Assembly: GCA_013423385.1 (NCBI GenBank)
Contig: BLZA01000016.1
Location: 62,001-126,000, forward strand
Length of the DNA stretch: 64,000 nucleotides
From: Naganishia liquefaciens
Lineage: Eukaryota > Basidiomycota > Tremellomycetes > Filobasidiales > Filobasidiaceae
Direction: 5' to 3'
Under the pieces are notes generated by a model. That model did no database searches and was not told where the DNA came from. It saw nothing but the letters and a program-made list of their open reading frames with translations. How positions within the stretch are numbered: the stretch's first letter is position 1; the number at the start of each line of letters is the position of its first letter. The position numbers and the translations under genes are program-made. Shown here in pieces: positions 54,302-64,000 of the stretch.

Positions 54302-57262
54302 GCCATTGGGTCAGAACAATCAAAGGAAACGAAGAGAGTTGCCCACAATGGCGAAAGTCCAAGTAGCCGTTTGCTGTTTGCCATATACCAGTTCCGGTAA
54401 ATGATGGGTGAGATTCGGTAGTCACTCAACAATCAACATCGCACGTCATTTCCAACATGAAGGGCATATACTAAGCCCTATTCCGTCGTTTCGTCAGATC
54501 TGATCTGTTTGGCTGATTCATCCACCACGATTGTCGCAATTCAGACCTCTTGTGGCGTTTACTCGAAATGCGGGTCTAGTAGCCACTATCTCGGGGCTTA
54601 AAAGAGTTCTGCATACCGAGGTATTCGCGCGATATTTGTGACGTACCCACCTTGCAATTTTTAATCAGCGTTCTAGCATCAAGAGCAACGCTGATGAGAT
54701 ATTCCCAATACTGAAGCTCTGAAGAATCAGCGACCTGACGGCTGACAATCCTCAACAATCCAACTCTACTTGGTGGAGTCGAGCAGAACTGTCGCTTTAC
54801 GAGAGAAGGGACGTGAACAAAAATCGTAGCGCATTCTAAGCGATCTGGCATTGAGCTATTTGTCTATATGCATGAATCGAAGATGAACAGTTGGGAAGCA
54901 GGAAAAATTCCTGCCAAGACGTCAAAGGACCATTCGATGCGGTCGCAGTAAGTTGGAAGAACCCATAAAAAATGGATGATTGATAAAGCGTCACTCAACA
55001 GGGCTTATGGGACTGTGTCGATCCTCTCCGAAACATCGAGCCTGTATCAGTTGGCTTCGCTCCATTAATGTGACCATGGCACCAGCAAGAGTGGTCGCCA
55101 GTTCCAAGATGTGGCTACGAGACACCGCTATTATCCGCTCTTACAGACCCATCACTGGCATGAAGTACATCGATTGATCCGTTCCAGCTGACATTTTTCC
55201 AGCTCCTTTCCCTTAGGACTCCACGTGTTACTGCCACGACGTCCGACGCACATGCTAGAGCCCACGTGCTGTTCACGTGCTGCATACAACGTAAATATGC
55301 CTTGAACAGCCTTTTCAGAAGGTCCACGAGCTGATAGGGGGCATGAGAGCACAGAGTTCAATCGATTCTCATCTGCCTTATCCTGCTTAACCTTCCTGAA
55401 GAGACTATGAGCGATTGCAGGCTTCACGGGCAGATCCGATATGCGATAACAGTCGCCCATAACTCTGCGAAAGCTGAACCATTTGACACAGCTGTTCACA
55501 ATCCCTTGCTAAAGCAATGCGATTGCCTATATCTCGTACCGAACGTCAATCGATAGCGTGGGCCTTGCTTCAGGAATGTGTGAGAGATTACTCGCGACGG
55601 AGACGGCGACTCGAGATAGCCAAACGCTCAGCGCAATCGGCGCGTCCGTGCAGTCCGCGCGGAGAGTTGGAGATACATGGTCGCGTGACTTGCAGACTGA
55701 CTTGCACATCATTCCGCAAAACTCTCGTGTTGTTGAGATTCACATTGGCCGGAACAAGCCGTTTCTCGGAAGCAATTCCTCACCTCTAAGGGATTTCTGA
55801 TGGCCAATTCACACTCCACGGGGGAATCAGCTGTCATATCGTTCAGCAATATATGAATAGAAAGCCCATATGGCGACGCCCTTGTTGCGATATATACGGA
55901 ATAGAAGTCGTCAAGCAATAAGAGCCAAGACCGGTCTTGATGGGATGATTATGGGACAACCAAGCTGCACGCGCGATACCATTGCGCTCGTCAGCTATCT
56001 TTGGAGAAGTTCTGAGGCAACTGCCCCGTCAACGGTACGTCAGGTCATCCCAGGGCACCATTCATGGCTGCAGCAGCAGGTTAACCTGTTACTACTGGCA
56101 AGCAACATAAAACGCCGGAACCGCTGTCGCGGAAGCTGTTGTCGGATATGAGCGATGCGAGTAGCCGGGATGTGTGATCGTCGGTGATGCACGGAGATCC
56201 TGGGAAAAAGAAGATAACAATCTAAAAAGCATCCAGGATTCGGGCCAAAAAGCTCTGAAAACAGACTTCTGTGAGGGGGTACGCTTTTTTTTGGCACGGT
56301 GAAACGTCTGTCACCGAGGCAGATAGCTGCCGAACGACTGGGCAGAGCGGTGAACCAAGACGACACGTATGTGCGGCAGACATGCCTACCAAGCTGGCTA
56401 CCACCTCCAAGATAGTTTTGTCGCTTTCAGATACGTATTATCTAGCCGTCGAGCCAAGCTCAAAAGCTACGCAAACGCTATCGGACAGTCGTAACAGATG
56501 CACTTATCCTTTTCTTCTTACCTAATAGCTTACCCGTGTCAGCTCTCGTGCCAACTCTCGTGCCAGTCATGCTGTTTTGGTAAGCGTTCTTCCAGCTTCT
56601 AAAGCAGGGCAGACCGATAGCGGTTCGATACATGGCAGAACATGCCGCGCAGAGTCTTCCCTGACAGCTGACGGCCTCGCTTTCGAAGCCCCGATAGCAG
56701 ATAGACCTGGGAACGCAGCTGTTACCGGCGACCGAGGTTTGCTTCTCTATCTGAGCATCTATCAGACAGCTTCCCAGAATAATCCCAGATAAACTCTGCA
56801 AAAGCCTGACCGATGTACCAGCGTGAAGAGCGCTGTTCAGCAGCTTGTTCAGCTGACTGGCATGGGACAGCTACTGGCTGGGACCTTATCACTCGCGCGT
56901 CCGAGCTGCAGAAACCCCGTTGGCTTGGCCTGACTGCAAACCCCCTCGCCGTGCGCTTCTCCCGGTGTCACATGGTGCCCGAGGCTTGTTCGCGGATAAG
57001 ACGGGGTCGATCGCCCAAAAAGTGGAGCACACGACACAAGGAAAAATTTGGGCGCGCCCAGCCCGCGCTGCATTGCATTTTCCTTGATAACCCCTGCTAC
57101 CTCGCCCTTCTCCACGTCCGACTCCACCGGAGAACGAGACAAGTCGTCCCAACGAGGTCGCTATACCCGTCCCTGCCGGTAAGCATGATATAACACTCTT
57201 TGGAACTGGCGTGTCTGACCCAAGTCTTTCCCCGCACTCCAGGTTCTCCGTGCCAACTCGTC
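54302..57262. other. Long gene-poor stretch before the CNT transporter
   Basis: About 3 kb. A minus-strand frame from the ATG at 54851 (SSELQYWEYLISVALDARTL) has a plausible donor but no second exon I can defend. Around 55070-55200 minus there is a CWCH word preceded by an IIA word, recalling the modules at 43-45 kb in decayed form. The rest shows only short conflicting frames. A TATA-like GATATAAC near 57185 may serve the transporter gene. Confidence 0.4.
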
Positions 57263-59306
57263 ATGTCCAACCACGAACTTCCTATCTCGGTCGCCTCGCC
57301 GTTACAAGAGGCCGCACACGGTGGTCCCATGCACACCGGTGAAGCCACATCGGCACATTCATCAGAAAAGGAATACGAGAAGCGCCCGTATCCCGCCACC
57401 GACGATGTCGAGGCCGCGCCCTCCGAAGAGCTTGAAGACTTGTACCCGGATGACGATCAGCCCTCGAGGTTTGGTGAAAAGTGGAATGCGTTCCGCGCGT
57501 CCAAGACGGCGACCATCATCCGAGACTTTACACTGATTGGTCTCCTGGTACGTCTGGGCTGTTTCCTGGAGCGGGCGCTGCTCACCCCTCACAGCTCGGT
57601 ATCTGGATTCCCTCGGTAGTCCGTGAAAAGACCCGTCACTACTGGATCATCACCACCATTATTGCCTGGTTCTTCATCCTCGTCATCCTTTTCCACAAGA
57701 GTAAATACATTCCCAAAAAACCCTTTTCGACCGCAATCGGCGGTGCTTGGGACATGGTCCTCGGTCGACCCTGGAGCAAGCTTCCCTACATTGCCAAACT
57801 GGGCGTCGGATGGGGCGCCGTTCTCGTACTTTTCCTCGGTGCCACATTCGGTATCAAGCAAACCGATTCGTCGCCGTACAAGTGGCGAGTTGTCAGTCTT
57901 GTCGGCATGTGTGTCATGTACGCTGCCTGCTGGCTGTTGTCGTCTAGGCGACGGGCCGTGCGCGCGCAGCCGATCATCTTGGGTCTGTGCATGCAGATGA
58001 TTTTTGGTTTGCTCGTGTTCAAGACGGGTGCTGGTCTGTCTGTTATCACGTGGTTGGCCCTTGCCGCCTCGGACTTGCTCGAGTCGGGTATTCAGGGTAG
58101 GTTTTTGCGCCATGAGCCTTTGCGACGAACGCTGACTTGAACGTTGACAACCTCAGGTGGTGCCAACTTTTTCTGGCGTGATTTCATCGAGAACGGATAC
58201 TTCTTCACCAACACCTTGTCCGCCATCATCTTCTTCGTTGCATTCGCCACCCTCTTGTCCTACATTGGCGCTCTCACCTGGTTCGTCCAGAAATTCGCTT
58301 GGTTCTTCTCCAAGACGTTTGGCATCTCGGGTGCCGAGGCTGTCGTTGCCGCCGCGTCGCCGTTCATCGGTCAAGGCGAGAACTGTGTCCTGGTCCGCCC
58401 TTATGTCAAGCACATGACCGATTCCGAAATCCACCAGGCCCTCACTTCGGGATTCGCCACGATTGCCGGATCCGTTTTCATCGCCTACGTTTCGCTCGGT
58501 ATCCCGCCCAAGGATCTCTTGACGTCATCGTTGATGTCTATTCCGGCCTCGATTGCGCTTTCCAAGACCATGTTGCCCGAGACCAAGCGACCCGTCACGA
58601 TGGGCAAGGCGGCCGTGTTTGAGCACGACGAGGCCGCGGACGGACCCAAGCCGTACAATGCGCTCCATGCCTTTTCGGAGGGCGCTTGGTTCGGTTTGCG
58701 TGTGGCCGGGTTGATTTTCTGCAATGTGTTGTGCATTGTTTCCGCCTTGTACGCCATCAACGGTATCCTGGCCTGGATCGGTCAGTTCTGGGGTATCGCC
58801 AGGTCCGGCGAGGACTCGTTGTCGATTCAGTTGATCGGTGGTTACATCTTGTACCCGTTCACTTTCGTGAGTAATTTCGTGCACCCTCCGGGACTGGAGC
58901 TAATTTCTTCTCGCGTAGCTCCTCGGTGTTCCTCCCGCCGATATTCTCCCCGTCTCCAGAATCATCGCCGTTAAGATCGCCGCCAACGAATTCGTTGCCT
59001 TTGACACCATCGCCACCAACGCCAAGGCCGATCCCTTGTGGGTCAGCGAACGAGCTCAGCTCATCTGCCGATAGTACGTTCCCGCACACTTGCTGGCCGG
59101 AAATGCATGCTCACTCCCTCGCTTTGCTCCATTCTAGTGCCGTCTGTGGTTTCGGAAACCTCGCGTCAGCCGGTATCAACATTGGTATCCTCGTTGCCAT
59201 GGCGCCCAACAAGGCCGACCGTATCATCCGGTTGACGCCCCGTGCGTTGTTCACGGGTATCCTGGCGACGCTGTCGACGGCGTGTGTTGCCGGTTTGTTG
59301 GGCTAA
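57263..59306 (+). CDS. Concentrative nucleoside transporter (CNT/SLC28 family)
   Basis: Plasma-membrane symporter that takes up nucleosides with H+ or Na+. Five exons, 1821 nt, 606 residues. It has an acidic cytosolic N-terminus of about 90 residues, then many hydrophobic helices. Family blocks: QMIFGLLVFKTGAGLSVITW, AATLLSYIGAL-type helix (FVAFATLLSYIGALTW), the core SPFIGQGENCVLVRPYVKHM with the substrate-site G-Q-G-E, SLGIPPKDLLTSSLMSIPAS, NEFVAFDTIATNA and GFGNLASAGINIGILVAMAP. All the CNT core motifs seem intact. Introns: 57548-57594, 58097-58156, 58867-58918 and 59074-59137. The start at 57263 (MSNHELPISVASPLQ) was chosen as the first ATG near a normal distance from the TATA-like site. 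Confidence 0.95.
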
Positions 59307-59608
59307 AAGAGGGCACGAGCAGGGTTTCTCGGCTGTCGGGCCGTGTTGTATACCTAGTGTTGCGGACGAGTACCGCTTGGGGTTTGGGATGCCATGTACA
59401 TAAAGAAGAGCAGCAGGATCGTGGCATGAGCATGCCTGTCTCCGGTAGGGAACGGTGGACGGACGAACAGCAGCAACAGCGCCGTGGCAAATCGGCGGCC
59501 GTCCATTTGCATCCGCGAATCAACCAAGGCACTCAGAGTCGACTTTGTCTGCTTCACTTCCTCCTGCCCGCCTGCCTGCCCACGTCGACGCGCCGACGCC
59601 CGGCAACG
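59307..59608. other. Intergenic, CNT 3' flank and next promoter
   Basis: About 300 bases, no gene or regulatory element identified. Confidence 0.6.
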
Positions 59609-62208
59609 ATGGCCTGGCGGTACATCGATCAGCCATACGCGCCCTACGCCACATACCTCTTTGACGACTACCCCCAGCCCGCCCTCCCGCGTCAGGATGT
59701 CCAACAACGCCCACAAGAGCCTCCACCGGGATTCGCCTACCAAACGGTCCTCAATAGCTTTGCCCTTGCTGAACTCAATCACAGAGCACGGCCCTACCTT
59801 GCGCAGATAGCAGGGTGGCTCCCTCTAGAATTGGGTGTGCATTCGAGGTCCGGCGGGTTGCGGCGCGGGAATATCAGTTGGAAGGAGGCCGAGCGGGAGA
59901 GGGAGCAGCAGTTGGAGTGGGGTGGGACGAGGGATCCGAGGTTTGAGTGGGGAGAGTTTCCGAGAACGGTCGGGTGGGAGGCAAGGCGGGCTTGGAGGGC
60001 GGAAAGGGAGGAGGAGGAACGGCGGGTACGGGGAAATGGGAATGAGGAAGCGCATCATTGTATGAACTCCTATTCGGCTCTTATTTACTGCTGACACATC
60101 GGGGATGTTGCAGACGATGAACGGCATACACAGACTGCCCAAAGTGATGTGGAGGACCGCATAGACCAGCAGCTCGGTACGCTCCCTGTCTCTGCGCACC
60201 TCGGATTCATGCTAAAACCATCACAGACGAACCGCAACTCGACGTCCAAATCGACTTTCGCACCAGTACCGTTGCCCAAGCTCCAGCAGATTCTCGGCCT
60301 GCTCGCAGCAATGCTTCTGTCTCCATCCAGCCACGGCGAGAGAAAGCCATCAAGAAACGCGTCACCTGGCCGCGCGAGCTCAAGAACCGGTATACCGCGC
60401 CGGTTGTGGAGAGCCGGTTCGAGCACTACTGGCAATGGGCTCATCGGTTCAGCGACTTGATCCTAAAGATGGAGCAAGATGATCAAGGTATCAAGAAGCT
60501 CGAAGCTGAGATGCCGGCTCATACAGACTACGAGAGCGATGCCAGATCACTGGAACCACAATCGCAGCCGCACGCATCCCGGTCAAAGTACAACCCGAAA
60601 GCGGACCCAGATTACCACAAGCCGCCACCGGAACCCATTTTCCAACTTCCGATTGCAAAGAACAATGCTCCGCTCATCAAACCTCACCTACCGAGGCACC
60701 GGCAGGCGCAGCCGAAGAAGAGTAGCTTCTTGCAACGGACTGGAAGAAGGTTTATGGAGGCGCTGTCCAGTGGATACGAGACCTTGAGAGCGGGTGTGAG
60801 GAGGGGAATTGGCGCGGCGCCGGCGAGGCCGACTCCGGTGGAACGAGCCGTCGAGGCACAGCCAGCGCCCGCCGAAATCAGGCCGGCCCCGGACGAAGCC
60901 AGGCCAGTACCACCCGTCGAAGAGACTCTGCCTTTGCCGACATCAACGACGGCACCTCGGGTCAACGCAAACGAGAACGAGAAAGCCGATACCAACGAGC
61001 GATTCTTTACGCGCCCGCAATCACCGCCTTCGGAAATCGAGGAGGAGGACGTATTGGCAACTCTGCCATTGCGTTCGACCGGAATATCGGTCAAGGACAA
61101 ACGGCAAAAGACGCCGGCGGTCACTATTCATACGACGCGGTCGCTCGATGTTGGCGAAGCACGTCTCGAGTTCGGGCCACAGGTGACGGCTCACACGAGG
61201 CAATCCCTTGAAGATGCAGTCCCGGCCGCGCTCCCCTCTCCAGATGACATCGACTTTTCTGCCCCGGTCACAGCCTTGCCAGAAATCGGCACGGGTGCCG
61301 CACGTCCCATGACGCGGGACAATACAGCCTTCAATGCCGCTCAACTCGATTTTGTCCCGATTCCTTCGGATATCCCGATTGTCCCACCTCGACCGATACG
61401 CAACCTCCCTCCAACAGCCACGGACAAAGAACGAGAGATCGCCAGAGCGAACGACAGGTACCACCGGCACATGGCGCAGTGGGAGGGATATTTGCGGTCG
61501 CTAGCCTCGGCGAATCCAGATGACGGCGAGGTGTATCGAGAGGCGGATACTTGGAAGGATATCGAAGAAGATGACGCATCTTGGCGGAGCCATAACAGGG
61601 ATGGCAGGTGGAGAAGAAGACGACGAGCGGACGTATCCGACGACTCGGACTGGTCGGGCGACGAGTGGGGTCGGGAACCCGGGGCCAGGGACAGGCGTCC
61701 GGAGCATGACAGGAACGGTCCTGATGACATTGAACAGCCGGATGAAAGGCCGCACCAGCGACTCCACAGCCCCCCACCGGAGAGGCGCGTCCTGAACGTG
61801 GACGAGATCGACGATGACGATGACGACAGGGAGGATTACGAGACATGGGCAAGGCGTATTCAGGAGACGCTCAAGAAATACGACAAGCGCTACGAGCCCG
61901 AGGTCGTCGATTCTGATGACTCGGACGCGGTCAACCCCGATTTCAGGGACATCGACCTCGACGACGACCTCGAGCTCGAAGTTGATGAAATCGAGATCCC
62001 AGAACTCGGTGCCGCTCCGCTTTATGGCTCGGGATTCAACAGGGACCGCGTCATGCCCAAGATTAGGAGGCCCGACCATGATCGCGAGCGGGATCGTGAA
62101 TATAAGCGGAGGCAGGACCGACGGCAGAGAGAGTTAGATGAGCGACGGGGATCGAGATGGGCGAGCGGGCGACCCGGGCAGAGGATGTACGGGGGCTTTG
62201 GCAACTAG
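59609..62208 (+). CDS. Large low-complexity hypothetical protein
   Basis: Three exons (59609-60059, 60114-60176 and 60227-62208), 2496 nt, 831 residues; the phases of both introns agree. An N-terminal region with Pro/Tyr/Gln (MAWRYIDQPYAPYATYLFDD) is followed by a charged helix (WKEAEREREQQLEW) and a conserved-looking patch (KKRVTWPRELKNRYTAPVVE; FEHYWQWAHRFSDLILKMEQ). A long disordered Pro/Ala/Thr/Glu-rich middle follows. The C-terminus has acidic runs (DEIDDDDDDREDYETWARRI) and a basic Arg-rich end. The mix of acidic and Arg-rich segments suggests a nuclear protein, but no domain is recognised. Confidence 0.7.
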
Positions 62209-62450
62209 TGCTCTTGTTCATGGACAATCACGGCGATGCCGTTGTACTCGATGAGACATGGTGTCATCGTCATTCTGTAACTTATCGCATACATTGCATG
62301 TCAATAAGCTTTGATCGCGTAGCTCAGCAGTGCCTTCAACGGAAAAGGATGATCCGGGAGGATTGACACAGTGTTTTTAGTATCATGGTATCCATGGCAT
62401 TTCCTGTCTACAAGCCCTCGGGGCGACACGAACCTGTCAACGCCTCTCCT

Positions 62451-63983
62451 CTACGTCCTCCTCAGATACCTCGTCGACTGCAGCGAGTCAGCAGAACCCT
62501 CGATTCGTTGCACAAAATACTCACCAAACTCGAGCGGAGTTCCGTGCCCATATCTGCCGGGGCTCGGCTGCCTTGCGATCGCTTCGATATCCTCGAGCTT
62601 TGGCGGTGGCTCATACACAGCTTCATCGTAGACGGCCGTCCCCTCGAGCGTGGTGCCCATGATTGTATCATCGCTGTGCTGAGCTTGGCAATCCCACGTA
62701 GAGAACGTGTCTTCTCGATCAGGGGAACCAAACGTGATCTCGTCGTCCGTCCTGTATTGCGAAGACGGTGGGGCTGTTTGATTGTTGTGCGAGGCAAATC
62801 GTTGAAAAGCCTCCGAGTCGACGGAGATGTCCCTTGTGGACCCGTCGACCAGAGTAGTATTGCGATCGACAGTGTATTCATCGATAACACTGAATAGTGT
62901 GTCTCGCTGTGCCGAGTCGCGATATCTAGGTGGCAATGGCAACGGTTTGCCCAAAAATACCGGCGCTGGCGGATCGGCAGAGTAGACCGAATCGATAATG
63001 GACACTGAATCGTCTGGTCTAGGCATACTCGTTTCATCTTTGCTCGGCAAAGCAGGTACCGGCGAATTGTCAAAGTACTCTGGCTCGACATGGAGAGACC
63101 TTGCTTGGTGAGCGGTGTCAATGTCCCCTGGCCGATGTCGGATGACCCGGGACACTTGATGTGGTGACATGCCAATTAACTCCTGCGTTGCGACCTGACA
63201 TGAAATCGGTGACAACGGCGATCCCGTATCGTACGAGTTCCACGCAGGAGTCGATAACTTGAGAAGTGTTAGATCCTGCGGGCGTTGTTGAAATGCAGCG
63301 CCGAGTTGTCCTTTTCCCATTGCCGAAACGTCTCTCGAAACAACGTGGAATCCCGACAACTCGGAGTTCCGATGCGGGACCTCTGATACGACAATGGGAG
63401 AGAGAGCATGTGCAAGAGGCCTGATACCCACTACACCTGGCGCCATCAGCATACTCGCAAAGTCCAGCATGACGAACTCACAGGTCAACCGGCCACTGTC
63501 TCTAGCCTCTGGAGAATCACGCATACGTGTACCTCCAAGCCTCATCAGCCTTGCTCCCTCCTCCAATGAATCACTCGGTTCCCACCGGGGGCCGCATGCC
63601 CTGCCTACCCGTTCAAGAAACCTAACGCTGCGTGGCGACTCATCCGATGAAGGCATTAGCGCGTCTTGCTGCTGGCGTCCCGGTGATCCAGTCTCAACGG
63701 AAGACCGCGGTGGGGTGGTCATCCAACGCGGCGAGGTCGACGGTATTTGAGGTGGAGGCGTCGCCGGCAGTGGTTTCCCAATTTGTGAAGTCTGTAATTT
63801 TCCGGCAGAGACGACCCTCTTCGATTGGTGTTTCTTCAGCCTCGCGGCAATCTCTTCCTGCCGATGCTCCTGTGCCTTGGAAACGCTGTGTCGGGGGAAA
63901 CGATTGAAGATGTGGCGTTTCTTGGGCGGTGTGAGGAGCGCATTTTGGTATTCCTGAGGAACGTGTTCTTCGAAGACGAACAT
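62451..63983 (-). CDS. Hypothetical protein, mostly disordered; start near window edge
   Basis: A 510-codon open frame from the ATG at 63983 (MFVFEEHVPQEYQNALLTPP) to TAG at 62451. No intron is needed. It is rich in Ser, Pro, Asp and Arg, with a basic helix near the N-terminus (HRQEEIAARLKKHQSKR), several Pro-rich patches (GKPLPATPPPQIPS; GKPLPLPPRYRD) that could bind SH3 domains, and acidic Ser/Asp stretches (DDSVSIIDSVYSADPPAPVF). A short segment around 63470 (FVMLDFASMLMAPGVVGIRP) is more hydrophobic. The frame may continue from an upstream exon beyond base 64000. No family recognised. Confidence 0.65.
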   Translation of the reverse strand: MFVFEEHVPQEYQNALLTPPKKRHIFNRFPRHSVSKAQEHRQEEIAARLKKHQSKRVVSAGKLQTSQIGKPLPATPPPQIPSTSPRWMTTPPRSSVETGSPGRQQQDALMPSSDESPRSVRFLERVGRACGPRWEPSDSLEEGARLMRLGGTRMRDSPEARDSGRLTCEFVMLDFASMLMAPGVVGIRPLAHALSPIVVSEVPHRNSELSGFHVVSRDVSAMGKGQLGAAFQQRPQDLTLLKLSTPAWNSYDTGSPLSPISCQVATQELIGMSPHQVSRVIRHRPGDIDTAHQARSLHVEPEYFDNSPVPALPSKDETSMPRPDDSVSIIDSVYSADPPAPVFLGKPLPLPPRYRDSAQRDTLFSVIDEYTVDRNTTLVDGSTRDISVDSEAFQRFASHNNQTAPPSSQYRTDDEITFGSPDREDTFSTWDCQAQHSDDTIMGTTLEGTAVYDEAVYEPPPKLEDIEAIARQPSPGRYGHGTPLEFGEYFVQRIEGSADSLQSTRYLRRT

Positions 63984-64000
63984 TGTCGATCCGCCAGCTT

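Noticed and set aside
54302-57262. Mobile element in the 3-kb gene-poor stretch
   Set aside because: No reverse transcriptase or transposase motif, long terminal repeat or inverted termini could be seen in any frame.
1-64000. CRISPR array, integron, prokaryotic operon or prophage
   Set aside because: Spliceosomal introns, eukaryote-only gene families and lack of any spaced repeat array rule these out.

Overview
The window is nuclear DNA of a fungus, most likely a basidiomycete yeast or relative (a tremellomycete-like lineage is an inference, not proven). Nearly every gene is cut by many short introns (about 42-65 nt) with GT-AG ends and CTGAC/CTAAC-like branch points. The recognisable genes are fungal housekeeping and cell-wall genes: cytosolic isoleucyl-tRNA synthetase, prohibitin, Ost4, dihydroxy-acid dehydratase, PEX11, chitin-deacetylase-like enzymes, a KRE6/SKN1-type GH16 protein and a concentrative nucleoside transporter. 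Gene models were assembled by eye. For the 14 genes where I summed the exons (PHB1, the hydroxyacid dehydrogenase, ACBD5-like, PEX11, DYNLT, LLP/DUF2423, the GH16 protein, CNT, five hypotheticals and the intronless OST4) the total is an exact multiple of three.

Layout. 1-7.2 kb: ILS1 (cut by the left edge), a glyoxylate/hydroxypyruvate-reductase-like enzyme and PHB1, all minus strand. 8-9 kb: a hypothetical gene. 9.4-16 kb: three tandem secreted polysaccharide deacetylases on the minus strand, interleaved with remnants of other genes. 17.7-20.9 kb: a divergent pair, an acyl-CoA-binding tail-anchored protein (ACBD5/Atg37-like) and PEX11, sharing about 210 bp. 21.4-23.4 kb: secreted type-B carboxylesterase. 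24.9 kb: the 37-residue Ost4. 26.4-28.2 kb: PPR-like mitochondrial protein. 29-32.1 kb: DCAF11/LEC14B-type WD40 protein holding a 31-base assembly gap inside G-runs. 32.5-35.2 kb: membrane-anchored protein with an exact 119-residue repeat. 36.8-42.6 kb: GH16 glucan-synthesis protein, LLP/DUF2423 protein, a Tctex-type dynein light chain and ILV3.

42.8-57 kb is an accessory-looking stretch. It holds a gene built from four or five copies of a roughly 140-150-residue module with a C-x-C ... H-x3-C signature, several unrecognised small multi-exon genes, and a degenerate copy of the clamp region of RPB1. 57.3-64 kb returns to an ordinary layout: a CNT nucleoside transporter and two long, low-complexity hypothetical proteins. 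The modular gene is the best candidate here for something undescribed.
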